From contig NZ_SNWR01000002.1 of the NCBI RefSeq assembly GCF_004362215.1, positions 1,984,001-2,048,000 on the forward strand: DNA of 64,000 nucleotides. The letters run 5' to 3'. The translations under genes were made by a program, and so were the position numbers. The number at the start of each line of letters is the position of its first letter. The first letter of the stretch is position 1. This document shows positions 50,046 through 58,040 of this stretch, piece after piece. Origin of the DNA: Paractinoplanes brasiliensis (lineage in GTDB: Bacteria; Actinomycetota; Actinomycetes; Mycobacteriales; Micromonosporaceae). The notes below the pieces were generated by a model. The model searched no databases, was not told the origin of the DNA, and was given only the letters and a program-made list of their open reading frames with translations.

Positions 50046-52206
50046 ACGCCCATTCTCCCGCGAACGGCCAGAAGGCCCCGGTCGACGCGTGGATCTGGTA
50101 CGGGATCCGGTTGCGGCGCAGGCAGTCCAGCAGGTCCTGCGGGATGCCCTGCGACCCGTTGGCGTGCGGCAGGAAGTGCCACAGCACGTTGTCGACCTCG
50201 CCGTTGTCGAGCAGGCTGCGGTCCTGCTCGCACTGTTTCAGGTACGACTCGGGGTGCCCCGGCTCGCCGGTCTTGACCTCGTGCAGGTTGCGCGGCGGGC
50301 CGGTCTCGAGGAAGTCGGGCTCGCGGGCCGAGTTGGGCCGGGGCCGTCCGGGCATCGGGATGCGGGCCGCCGGTCCGCGGGTGCCCTGCCGCCCGGCCAT
50401 GATGACGGTCGCGAAGTAGTCCTCGCCGGCCTGCCAGCCCCGCAGCCAGGGGGTCGCCGCCGCGCCCGGCACCGCGCCGGTGAGCGCGTCGGCCAGACGT
50501 TTCAGGCTGTTGCTGCTCTTGCGGGCCATCCGCAGGATCACCGCGTCGGACATGCCGGCCGCGGTCAGTTTGCCGTAGTCGCCCAGCATGATGGCCCGGA
50601 TGGCGAGCGTCTTGACGCTGTCGGAGATCTTGTCGTACTTGGCGACGAACGTGATCACCTTGTCGAGGCGGTGCAGGTACCGCAGGACGAACTTGGCCGC
50701 CTTGCCCGGGATGGCGACGGCGTCACCGACGTACGGGACCAACCCCATGATGCTCAGGCCGGCGCCGACCCAGTCCGACTTGATCAGGGCGGCGACGGTG
50801 TCGCGCAGGTCGGCCAGGCCGCCCAGCACCCACCCGACCACGGGGATGAGGCTCAGCCCGCCCGAGCACAGGTATCCGGCCAGCCACGCCATCGAGTCGC
50901 GCGGCGAGAAGTCTCCGGCGATCAGCCCGACCACGAAGTCGGTCACGTACGTCCACTTGCTCACCCGCTCGTCCGGGACGACCGGGTCCAGGCCCTGGTC
51001 CTCGGCGTGCGCGACCTCGTAGCCGTCGGCGATGGCGTCGCCGTCGGTGTCGGCCCGCACCGGGTTGGTCAGGTGCTCGGTGATCTCGGCGCCGTCGCTG
51101 AGCCCGTCGCCGTCGGTGTCCGCGTTGGCGGGGTCGGTCTCGGCGTCGTCGGTCTCGGTGCTGTCCGGGATGCCGTCGCCGTCGGTGTCGACGGGCGTCG
51201 GCGCGGTCTCCACCGGCGGCGTGGGCTCGCTGACCGGCGGTGGCGGGTTGTCCGCGACCAGCGGATCGCGGCCCTGCGCGACCTCGGCGCCGTCGGCCAG
51301 GCCGTCGCCGTCGGTGTCGGGGTCGGTCAGCTTGGTGCCGAGCTCCTGCTCACGCAGGTTGGTCAGCCCGTCGCCGTCGGTGTCCTCGGCGCCGTCGTCG
51401 ACGCCGTTGCCGTCGCTGTCCGGGTTGTTGGGCCGCGTGTCGGTGGCCAGCTGCTCGATCTCGGTCCTGTCGGTGAGCCCGTCGCCGTCGGAGTCGGCGA
51501 TCAGCGGGCTGGCGCCGAACCGCAGCTCGGTCAGGTCGGTCACCCCGTCGGCGTCGTGATCGCCCTCGTAGGTGATGCCGAACCGGCCCAGCACCGCGAA
51601 GCCGTGCTTGCGGGCCTGCGCGTTGGCCTCGGCGGCGTCCTCCGGGTCGGCCTCGCGCAGCTCCCCGTCGGCCTCCTTGAACGCGTTCTTGGCCTTCTTG
51701 ATGTCGTCGAGCGCCTTGGTCATCCCGTCCGGCACAGGCGGCGCCGGTTGAATGATCTTCCACGGGTTGACGATCGCCTCGGCGTCCTGGATCGACGCGT
51801 CGGACAGCAGCCGTATGCCGGTGAGCGTGCCCACCAGCGCGTCGAGGAACGGCCGCCTGTCGTCGGCGTCGTCCTCGAGCTCCTCCAGCAGCGGCTCGAG
51901 ATGCCCGTACGTGGTCCTGGCGTCGTTGTCGTTCTTGAGGCGTGCGCCGTCGAAGTACCGCGTGTCCAGATCGTCGACGACCGGCTGGAGCGTCTCGCGA
52001 ACGTCCTCGGCGTCCAGGTACGGGCGTACGCGCTCGGCGGCCTGGCGGATGTAGGTGGGTGCGTCCCGGGTGTACTTGGCGGCCGGGATCTTTCTGACCT
52101 CGGCCTCCCAGTCCAGGTCGGCCGCCCGTGCGGGCGACGCGACCAGGAACGTGGAGACCATCAGCGCGGCAGTGCCGAGCACAGCCGATCTTCGGGCACG
52201 ACTCAT
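50029..52206 (-). CDS. Secreted polymorphic toxin: TSP3 repeats, pre-toxin region, REase-fold nuclease
   Basis: A 725-residue exported protein. Residues 1-28 are a signal peptide (cleavage after ARA). A helical domain (30-210) is followed by eight calcium-binding thrombospondin type 3 motifs, D-x-D-x-D-G-x2-D (216-394), interrupted by a proline-rich piece at 320-340. A hydrophobic glycine-rich region (421-510: LSLIPVVGWVLGGLADLRDT, GLVPYVGDAVAIPGKAAKF) is of the kind that precedes toxin domains in polymorphic toxins. The end (620-710) carries PDFLE, then LHEVKTGEPG (E643, K645), KQCEQD and RNRIPYQIH, the pattern of PD-(D/E)XK nuclease toxins. An overlapping downstream gene probably encodes immunity. 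Nuclease activity is inferred. Confidence 0.82.
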   Translation of the reverse strand: MSRARRSAVLGTAALMVSTFLVASPARAADLDWEAEVRKIPAAKYTRDAPTYIRQAAERVRPYLDAEDVRETLQPVVDDLDTRYFDGARLKNDNDARTTYGHLEPLLEELEDDADDRRPFLDALVGTLTGIRLLSDASIQDAEAIVNPWKIIQPAPPVPDGMTKALDDIKKAKNAFKEADGELREADPEDAAEANAQARKHGFAVLGRFGITYEGDHDADGVTDLTELRFGASPLIADSDGDGLTDRTEIEQLATDTRPNNPDSDGNGVDDGAEDTDGDGLTNLREQELGTKLTDPDTDGDGLADGAEVAQGRDPLVADNPPPPVSEPTPPVETAPTPVDTDGDGIPDSTETDDAETDPANADTDGDGLSDGAEITEHLTNPVRADTDGDAIADGYEVAHAEDQGLDPVVPDERVSKWTYVTDFVVGLIAGDFSPRDSMAWLAGYLCSGGLSLIPVVGWVLGGLADLRDTVAALIKSDWVGAGLSIMGLVPYVGDAVAIPGKAAKFVLRYLHRLDKVITFVAKYDKISDSVKTLAIRAIMLGDYGKLTAAGMSDAVILRMARKSSNSLKRLADALTGAVPGAAATPWLRGWQAGEDYFATVIMAGRQGTRGPAARIPMPGRPRPNSAREPDFLETGPPRNLHEVKTGEPGHPESYLKQCEQDRSLLDNGEVDNVLWHFLPHANGSQGIPQDLLDCLRRNRIPYQIHASTGAFWPFAGEWAYEPVV

Positions 52207-52305
52207 CGGAAACCTCCCCGTGGTTGTGCGGGGCAGGTTATCGACACTCGTGAATGGATATCAATGGATGGTCATTGATGTTTGCGCCAAGTGCGAACGC
52301 CCGGG

Positions 52306-53067
52306 TCAGGCGATCTTGCGCCGGTAGACGGCCATCGCCGCGGCGTACGCGACGAACAGGATGCCGGCGCACCAGGCGAGCGCGATCCAGATGTCGTTGC
52401 CCACGGGCTGCTGGTCGAACAGGGCGCGGATGCTGTTGACGATCGCGGTCACCGGCTGGTTCTCGGCGAAGGCGCGCACCGGGCCCGGCATGGTCTCGGT
52501 AGGGACGAAGGCCGAGCTGATGAAGGGCAGAAAGATGATCGGGTAGGAGAAGGCGGAGGCGCCGTCGGGGGTGGAGGCGCTCAGGCCGGCGATGATGGCG
52601 AGCCAGGTCAGGGCCAGCGTGAAGACGACCAGGATGCCGGTCACGGCGAGCCACGCGAGCGGCCCCGCCGAGGTGCGGAATCCGATGCCCAGGCCGACCA
52701 GCAGGATGACGACGACCGAGATCGCGTTGGAGACCAGCGAGGTCAGCACGTGCCCCCACAGCACCGACGAGCGGGCGATCGGCATCGAGTGGAAGCGTTC
52801 GAAGATGCCGCTCTTCATGTCGTTGAAGAGCCGGAAACCCGTGTACGAGATGCCGCTGGCGATCGCGATCAGCAGCACGCCGGGCATCAGGTAGTTGACG
52901 TAGTTGTCGGTGTTCGCCTGGATCGCCCCGCCGAACACGTATCTGAACAGCAGCAGGAACGCGATCGGCATGATCGTGACGGTGATGATCGTGTCGAGGC
53001 TGCGGGACACGTGCCTGATCGAACGGCCGAGCATCACGCTGGTGTCGCCGAGGACGTGGGTGGTCAT
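52306..53067 (-). CDS. ABC-2 type exporter permease (DrrB-like)
   Basis: A 253-residue permease with six membrane helices. The ABC-2 signature is present in the segment GISYTGFRLFNDMKSGIFER followed by FHSMPIARSSVLWGHVLTSL, and in the later EX-loop-like FVPTETMPGPVRAFAENQPV. It starts with the family-typical MLGRSIRHVSRSLDTIIT. The ATG at 53067 is two bases after the stop of the ATPase gene, so the two are coupled. It probably exports a lipophilic compound or lipid. Confidence 0.9.
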   Translation of the reverse strand: MTTHVLGDTSVMLGRSIRHVSRSLDTIITVTIMPIAFLLLFRYVFGGAIQANTDNYVNYLMPGVLLIAIASGISYTGFRLFNDMKSGIFERFHSMPIARSSVLWGHVLTSLVSNAISVVVILLVGLGIGFRTSAGPLAWLAVTGILVVFTLALTWLAIIAGLSASTPDGASAFSYPIIFLPFISSAFVPTETMPGPVRAFAENQPVTAIVNSIRALFDQQPVGNDIWIALAWCAGILFVAYAAAMAVYRRKIA

Positions 53068-53069
53068 GG

Positions 53070-53825
53070 TCAGGCCTGCTTTCCGACGACGGAGAGGAAC
53101 ACTTCTTCGAGGGTGGGCTGCCGTTCGACGTATTCGACCTTGGCCGGCGGCAGCAGTTTGCGCAGGTCGGCCAGGGTGCCCGAGACGATGACGACGCCGT
53201 CGTGCAGGATCGCGATCCGGTCGGCGAGTTTCTCGGCCTCCTCCAGGTACTGCGTGGTCAGCAGCACTGTCGTGCCGCCGCCGGCGAGCTTCTGGATCTC
53301 GTTCCACACCTCGATGCGCGCTTCCGGGTCGAGTCCGGTGGTGGGTTCGTCGAGGAAGATGACCGGCGGGTCCCCGATGAGGCTCATGGCGATGTCGAGG
53401 CGACGGCGCATCCCGCCCGAGTACGTGCCGACGCGGCGCCCACCCGCATCGGTCAGGCTGAACCGTGCGAGCAGGTCGTCGGCGACCCGCCCCGGCTCGG
53501 GCACGCGCCGCAGCCGGGCCAGCATGATCAGGTTCTCGCGGCCGGTGAGGATCTCGTCGACCGCGGCGAACTGCCCGGTCAAGCTGATCGAGCCACGCAC
53601 CCGCGCGGGCTGGGAGACGACGTCGTAGCCGGCCACCGAAGCGGTGCCGCCGTCAGGTTTGAGCAAAGTGGACAGAATGCGTACGAGGGTGGTCTTGCCG
53701 GCGCCGTTCGAGCCGAGCAGGGCGAAGACGCTGCCGCGGGTGACGTCGAAGGTCACGCCCTTGAGCACGTCGATTTTCCCGTACGACTTGCGGATGCCGT
53801 CGATGCGGATGGCAGGGGTGTTCAT
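53070..53825 (-). CDS. ABC transporter ATP-binding protein (DrrA-like)
   Basis: A 251-residue ATPase. Walker A is GSNGAGKTT, the Q-loop is in SLTGQFAAVDEILTGRENL, the signature is YSGGMRRRLDIAM, Walker B is PPVIFLDEPTTGLD and the switch region follows in TTQYLEEAEKLAD. The C-terminal VEYVERQPTLEEVFLSVVG is the CREEM-like extension of the DrrA group. It has a GGAG ribosome site and starts 12 bases behind the DUF4097 gene. With the permease it makes a two-component exporter. Confidence 0.94.
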   Translation of the reverse strand: MNTPAIRIDGIRKSYGKIDVLKGVTFDVTRGSVFALLGSNGAGKTTLVRILSTLLKPDGGTASVAGYDVVSQPARVRGSISLTGQFAAVDEILTGRENLIMLARLRRVPEPGRVADDLLARFSLTDAGGRRVGTYSGGMRRRLDIAMSLIGDPPVIFLDEPTTGLDPEARIEVWNEIQKLAGGGTTVLLTTQYLEEAEKLADRIAILHDGVVIVSGTLADLRKLLPPAKVEYVERQPTLEEVFLSVVGKQA

Positions 53826-53837
53826 GAGGTGCTCCGT

Positions 53838-54677
53838 TCAGGAGTGGTGGATGACGATGTCCCCGTACGAGGTGCGGCCGCGCACCTCCACGGTCTGTTG
53901 GGCCTCGCCGGGGCCGAGCGCGTTCTCCATCTCGTTGCGCACGTCCCCGAATCCGGTGTTGACCTCGAGCCACGCCGCGGTGCCGGGCGCAATGCCGATG
54001 TCGAGGCCGCCCGCCGCCGTGCCGAGCACCACCGACCCGCGTACGGCCTCACCGAGGCGGATGTCGCCGGTCGAGGTCTTGGCGTCGACGCCCGCGCCGG
54101 CCCGGCCGATGTCGATGCGGCCGTTGGCGTTGCGCACCCGCACGTCACCGCCGGCCGCGTGGATCGTGGTCTCGCCGTTGGAGTTCTTGACCACGGCCGC
54201 GCCGTCGACCGGCCCGAGCTGGATGCGGCCCGAGCCGGTGGAGACGTCGGCGTCCCCGGCCACCGGGCCGGCGGTGACGTTCCCGAACCCGGTGTGCAGT
54301 CGCAGCGGCCCGGTGCGTTCGAGCACGATGTCACCGGTCGTTTTGAGGCGGCACTCACCGAGCCGGCCGGTCGTGCGGATCCCGCCCATCTGCAGATGCG
54401 CCGCGAGGCTGGACCCGGCGGGCAGCTCGATGCTCACCTCGACCGAGCGGGTCTTCTTCGAGAAGTCGAACAACCGTTTCGGGCCGATGACTCGCAGCTC
54501 ACCGTGGCTCAGGTCGACCTTGAGCTGCTGGGCGGCCTCGACGTCGGACTCGTCGTGCTCGTCGCTCGGGCGCACCTCGACGACGGTGTCGCGGCGGTCC
54601 CCGGCCACGACCTCGAGGTGGCCCACGCCGAACTCGACGGTGACGGCAATCGGCTCGGGGGTGTCGAAAACAGGCAT
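53838..54677 (-). CDS. DUF4097 beta-solenoid protein
   Basis: A 279-residue protein with an N-terminal beta domain and some ten short repeats of the DUF4097 type (GGIRTTGRLGECRLKTTGDI; RIQLGPVDGAAVVKNSNGET; STGDIRLGEAVRGSVVLGTA). It has no signal peptide, so it works inside the cell. DUF4097 genes often stand before ABC exporters in actinobacteria; the role may be scaffolding or sensing envelope stress. The ATG at 54677 gives the usual start PVFDTPEPI; a GTG at 54689 is possible. It is the second gene of a four-gene operon. Confidence 0.87.
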   Translation of the reverse strand: MPVFDTPEPIAVTVEFGVGHLEVVAGDRRDTVVEVRPSDEHDESDVEAAQQLKVDLSHGELRVIGPKRLFDFSKKTRSVEVSIELPAGSSLAAHLQMGGIRTTGRLGECRLKTTGDIVLERTGPLRLHTGFGNVTAGPVAGDADVSTGSGRIQLGPVDGAAVVKNSNGETTIHAAGGDVRVRNANGRIDIGRAGAGVDAKTSTGDIRLGEAVRGSVVLGTAAGGLDIGIAPGTAAWLEVNTGFGDVRNEMENALGPGEAQQTVEVRGRTSYGDIVIHHS

Positions 54678-54744
54678 GGTGGTACCCACTTCCTGAGTCG
54701 GTGGATCGTCCCCGCAGGTCAGGGACGCGGAGTGGCGCGGTGGG

Positions 54745-55248
54745 TCAGCGGACCCAGCCGGTGAAACGCTGAGCGGAGCGCTTCACGGCGACGCTGGGCT
54801 CGGCGAAGTTGTCGGGGCGTTGCAGGCTGGTGGCGGCGGCCCGCACGAGCCAGGCGTTGACCGAGCGGCCCTCCTTGGCCGCGGCTTCCTCGATGGCCGC
54901 CTTGAGCTGCTCGGGCATGCGGACGTTGATGCGGGTGGCCGGCCCGTCCTCGAGCTCGGCCGGGGAGTTCACAGGCTCGGCGGCAACCGGCGGGGCCGCC
55001 TCGGACGGCGGAGCGGTCACCACGAACTCGGGGTCACGCCCGCGCAGCCGTACCTCGACCGACCCCGGGGCCAGATCCCGCGTGATCTCGTCGGCGGCGG
55101 CGGTCAGCGCCTCCAGCACGGTCATGCGGATCGCCGACTCCAGCGCCCCGGTCAGGCGCTCGACCAGGGCCCGCGACTCCTCCCCACCGGATTCGGCCAG
55201 CGTGGCGAACTCGCGGCCCAGGTTGGTCACGTACGAGGTCAGGTCCAT
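54745..55248 (-). CDS. Ribbon-helix-helix (HicB-antitoxin-like) regulator
   Basis: A 167-residue protein. The N-terminal 75 residues form helices (TNLGREFATLAESGGEESRA), followed by a short beta part and a proline-rich linker. The C-terminal RHH domain is ATRINVRMPEQLKAAIEEAA then AKEGRSVNAWLVRAAATSL. Proteins like this are often named HicB-family antitoxins, but no toxin gene is next to it. Here it leads an operon with DUF4097 and an ABC exporter, so it is probably the operon's repressor. The ATG at 55248 lies six bases behind CATAGT, suggesting a leaderless message. Direct repeats in the promoter are its likely site. Confidence 0.85.
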   Translation of the reverse strand: MDLTSYVTNLGREFATLAESGGEESRALVERLTGALESAIRMTVLEALTAAADEITRDLAPGSVEVRLRGRDPEFVVTAPPSEAAPPVAAEPVNSPAELEDGPATRINVRMPEQLKAAIEEAAAKEGRSVNAWLVRAAATSLQRPDNFAEPSVAVKRSAQRFTGWVR

Positions 55249-55307
55249 GGCACCACTATGGCACACGAGTGGCACCACTGCAAAGGACTTTGGCACACGG
55301 ATGGCAC
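55248..55307. promoter_or_regulatory. Five phased TGGCAC direct repeats before the RHH gene
   Basis: TGGCAC occurs at 55248, 55259, 55270, 55291 and 55302, mostly continued as CAC or ACG. The distances are 11, 11, 21 and 11 bases, so all copies face the same side of the helix. RHH proteins bind such tandem short repeats cooperatively. The block overlaps the probable -10 (CATAGT on the minus strand) and the start codon. Confidence 0.65.
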
Positions 55308-55316
55308 CAGAGGCAT

Positions 55317-55928
55317 TCAGTCGACGAGGGCGACGTACAGCGGCGAGCCGAGCAGCACCCGTTCGCCGTCGGCGCCAGGTTCGTCCATCAGGCGCTTGGC
55401 GATGAACTCCATGGTCTGAGCGGGCCCGCGCAGCGCGTCAGTGGCCGCCCGTACGGCGTCAGGCGCCTCTTCGCCGTCGACCCGGTTCAGGCCTTCCAGC
55501 AGCGACGGCAGCATCGACCGGCCCATCGGGAGCACCTGCTGCTCACCACCGGGCGGCGTGCCGAACATGTGCGCCCGGGACCCGCCGAGGCCCAGCACGG
55601 TCCCGCCCGCCCGGCCGCCGAAGTAGACCATCGGGAACCCGTCGGCGCCCACGGTCGGGCCCCAGCGCAGCGGCATGAGCCCCCAGAAGAACTGCCCCGG
55701 CGCCTCGACCGTGCCCAGGTCACCGAAGTCGCCAAGGTAGCGCACGACCTTTTCGAGCCGGGCCGTGCGCTCAGCTCCCGCGAGCGTCTCGCCGCTGCGC
55801 TTGGCAGTCAGAAACTGCAACCCCAGACCGACCTCGGACGAGCGCTTCCGCATGGCACCGGGGTCGATCTGCTGCAGCAGCATCTCCACCTTGGCATCGC
55901 TGATGTACACGAAATACCTGAACGACAT
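55317..55928 (-). CDS. Conserved protein, DUF7019-like
   Basis: A 203-residue soluble protein starting MSFRYFVYISDAKVEMLLQQ, the usual opening of a group of streptomycete and actinoplanete proteins named DUF7019 as far as I recall. It has mixed alpha/beta character and no catalytic motif that I can name; GFPMVYFGGRAGGTVLGLGG is the most conserved-looking core. GAGGGGGA precedes the ATG at 55928. It is co-oriented with the RHH operon but the operator repeats lie between, so it is a separate unit. Confidence 0.72.
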   Translation of the reverse strand: MSFRYFVYISDAKVEMLLQQIDPGAMRKRSSEVGLGLQFLTAKRSGETLAGAERTARLEKVVRYLGDFGDLGTVEAPGQFFWGLMPLRWGPTVGADGFPMVYFGGRAGGTVLGLGGSRAHMFGTPPGGEQQVLPMGRSMLPSLLEGLNRVDGEEAPDAVRAATDALRGPAQTMEFIAKRLMDEPGADGERVLLGSPLYVALVD

Positions 55929-55986
55929 CGATCCCCCTCGACGACCGCCCCGATTCTTCCACCCCGCGTCGACGGTCACTCCAGCG

Positions 55987-56313
55987 CTATGGAGGGCCGC
56001 CGCCCGGCAGCACGGTTGCCGGCCCGCGCCCCGAGCCGCCGAAGACCGCGAACCGGTCCCATCCCTCGGCGTCGGCCAGCGCCCGCACGTCCTCGGCCAC
56101 GTCGGCGACGCTGCGTCCGGGGCGGCGGGTCGAGCCTCCGTACCCGGGGCGGTCGGGCATGAGCACCCGTACGCCGCCGCGGTGTATTGCCTCGATCTGG
56201 TCGGGGCGCCGCAACCGGGTGCTCGGCGTGCCGTTGTGCGCGATCACCGGGAAACCGCCGGTGGGCCCGTACAGGCAGTAACGCAGAACGCGCCCGCCGG
56301 CCGTCACCGTCAA
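55987..56313 (-). pseudogene. Truncated alpha/beta hydrolase
   Basis: About 108 residues correspond to the first half of an alpha/beta hydrolase. They include a HNGTPSTRL segment (oxyanion-hole HNG), MPDRPGYGGSTRRPGRSVAD and the nucleophile elbow FAVFGGSGRG. The reading frame ends right after the elbow in a proline/glycine-rich tail, so the Asp-His part of the triad is absent. The other frames past 55990 do not continue the fold. The TTG start overlaps the stop of the esterase gene (TTGA). I call it a 3'-truncated gene; a small functional protein is unlikely. Confidence 0.65.
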
Positions 56314-57278
56314 GCGACGCCGAGCCGGCTGCGCAGGAACCCCAGGGCCCGTTCCTCGTCGAGGATGCCGCCGCCCTCGTGCGCGTTGAACTCCCACACC
56401 GCGATCTCCTTGTCACCGCCGTACTCGTGGAAGGCGCCGTAGACGGTGGACGGCGGGCAGGTCGTGTCGCGCAGCGCGGCCGAGAACAGGGCGGGCGCCG
56501 TCGCGCGGGAGGCGAAGTTCACGCCGTCGAAGTAGGCCAGCGTGCCGCGCACCTGCTCGACCTCGGTGCGGTGCACGACCAGGTAGTCGATGATTTCCTT
56601 GTACGGGTACGACTCCGTCACCTGCAGGGCGCGCGGGAAGTCGCACAGGAACGGCACGAACGCGACCGCCGCGGCCAGGTCGTCGCGCAGGCCCGCTACG
56701 GCGAGCGCGTTGCCGCCACCCTGGCTGCCGCCGAGCACCGCGATGCGGGAGTTGTCGACCACGTCGAGGCTGCGGGCGGCGTCGACGGCCCGTACGGCGT
56801 CGGTGAACATCCGCCGGTAGTAGTACGTGGCCGGGTCGAGGATGCCGCGGGTCATCACGCCCGGCACCTGCGGCTGGGACGGCGCCTCGTCGGGGGTGGC
56901 GCCCAGGCTCCAGCCGGAGCCCTGGCCGCGCGTGTCCATCTGCAGGTGCGCGAACCCGGCTGACGCCCACAGCAGGTTCTCCAGGGCGTGACCGCGGCCG
57001 CCGCCGTACCCGACGTACTGCACCACGGCGGGCAGCGGGCCGGTGGCGCCGGCGGGCACCCGCAGCCAGGCCCGCACATCCTGCCCGGCGAAACCCCGGA
57101 ACGTCACGTCGTACGTGGAAATGGTCTTGAGGTGGGTAGTCACCCCGCGCAGGCGCACGTCGATGTCGTGCTTGGCGGCCTCGGCGAGGGTCTCGGCCCA
57201 GAAACTGTCGAAGCCGGCGGGTGCGGTCTGGCTGCTGCGGTAGGTGGCGAGCTGCTCCGGGGAGAGGTCGGTCAGCAA
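56310..57278 (-). CDS. Acetylxylan esterase / cephalosporin-C deacetylase family (CE7)
   Basis: A 322-residue alpha/beta hydrolase of carbohydrate esterase family 7, cytosolic, removing acetyl groups from xylo-oligosaccharides. The signatures are the RGQGSGWS motif (TRGQGSGW), the nucleophile elbow GGSQGGGNAL, the catalytic aspartate in ALRDTTCPPSTVY and the histidine in FHEYGGDKE. Length is normal for CE7. No ATG gives a good start; the TTG at 57278 has GAAGGAA eight bases before it and begins MLTDLSPEQL, as in homologues. A truncated hydrolase overlaps its stop. It fits the polysaccharide-degrading genes further right. Confidence 0.9.
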   Translation of the reverse strand: MLTDLSPEQLATYRSSQTAPAGFDSFWAETLAEAAKHDIDVRLRGVTTHLKTISTYDVTFRGFAGQDVRAWLRVPAGATGPLPAVVQYVGYGGGRGHALENLLWASAGFAHLQMDTRGQGSGWSLGATPDEAPSQPQVPGVMTRGILDPATYYYRRMFTDAVRAVDAARSLDVVDNSRIAVLGGSQGGGNALAVAGLRDDLAAAVAFVPFLCDFPRALQVTESYPYKEIIDYLVVHRTEVEQVRGTLAYFDGVNFASRATAPALFSAALRDTTCPPSTVYGAFHEYGGDKEIAVWEFNAHEGGGILDEERALGFLRSRLGVA

Positions 57279-57381
57279 AGCGATCGTTCCTTCGTCTCGA
57301 ATGCGCCGCCGCCGGCGCGGCGAGCAGAACCGTGTTGATCCTGACACGGCCCGGCGCCCGCAGGGACACGCCGGCACGAGG

Positions 57382-57948
57382 TCAAGCAGATCCGGCCGGG
57401 CTGACGCCCTCGACGGTCAGGTGCAGCAACCGTTCGGCCTCCGCGGCGGCGTCCGGGTGGTGCTCGGTGGCCAGCGCTATCCCGGTCACCAGGTTGAGCA
57501 GGTCGGTGATGGTCACCCCCGGCGTCAGCGACGCGGCGGCCCGCGCGACCAGCGGGCCCCCGGCATCGGTCAGGCGGGCCGTCGCGCAGTATTCGTGCGG
57601 CTCGCCGGGCGGTGCGGCGCGGTCGCGGTTGAGGGCCTCGGGCAGGCCGCGCGTGGTGGCGGCGAACGTGAGCACGTCGCGCAGCCATTCCAGCAGGCCG
57701 GCGCGGGGGTCCGGGTGGCCGAGCAACTCTGCGGCCCGCCCGCACAGAGTGTCCATCTGCCGGCGGAAGACGGCTTCCAGCAGGGCGTGCCGCGTGGGGA
57801 AGTGCCGCCGGGCCGTTCCGGATCCGACCCCGGCCGTGCGGGCGATCTGCTCCAGGGAGGCGTCGGCGCCCTCGGCCGCGATCGCCTTCTCGGCCACGGC
57901 GAGCAGGAGCGCGTAGTTGCGGCGGGCGTCGGCGCGTTGCCCGGTCAT
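57382..57948 (-). CDS. TetR-family transcriptional regulator
   Basis: A 188-residue repressor. The helix-turn-helix covers about residues 25-50 (ASLEQIARTAGVGSGTARRH, then FPTRHALLEAVF). The remaining helices form a ligand-binding domain with the SBP-like C-terminal pattern seen in many actinobacterial TetR proteins next to NmrA or quinone-reductase genes. GAGGAG lies five bases before the ATG; a GTG directly upstream is possible. It diverges from the NmrA-like gene, and an inverted repeat lies between. Confidence 0.9.
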   Translation of the reverse strand: MTGQRADARRNYALLLAVAEKAIAAEGADASLEQIARTAGVGSGTARRHFPTRHALLEAVFRRQMDTLCGRAAELLGHPDPRAGLLEWLRDVLTFAATTRGLPEALNRDRAAPPGEPHEYCATARLTDAGGPLVARAAASLTPGVTITDLLNLVTGIALATEHHPDAAAEAERLLHLTVEGVSPAGSA

Positions 57949-58002
57949 CACCTCTCCTCACGGTTGCCAAGCGGCGGGGTCCGCCATATCGTAACCTCAC
58001 AC

Positions 58003-58023
58003 AAACGGCGGCCCACGCCGTTT
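58003..58023. promoter_or_regulatory. Inverted repeat, probable TetR operator
   Basis: AAACGGCG (58003-58010) and CGCCGTTT (58016-58023) are exact inverted copies around five bases. The site ends 17 bases before the GTG of the NmrA-like gene and lies in the divergent promoter region with the TetR gene. Confidence 0.55.
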
Positions 58024-58040
58024 TTAGCTTGGGGGAAATC

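Noticed and set aside
49996..52278. 760-codon frame on the plus strand opposite the toxin gene
   Set aside because: Valine/arginine-rich shadow caused by the TSP3 codons on the other strand; no start signal.
54745..55928. HicAB-type toxin-antitoxin pair (RHH gene with the DUF7019-like gene)
   Set aside because: The neighbour has no HicA double-stranded-RNA-binding fold or size, and the RHH gene heads a different operon with its own promoter.
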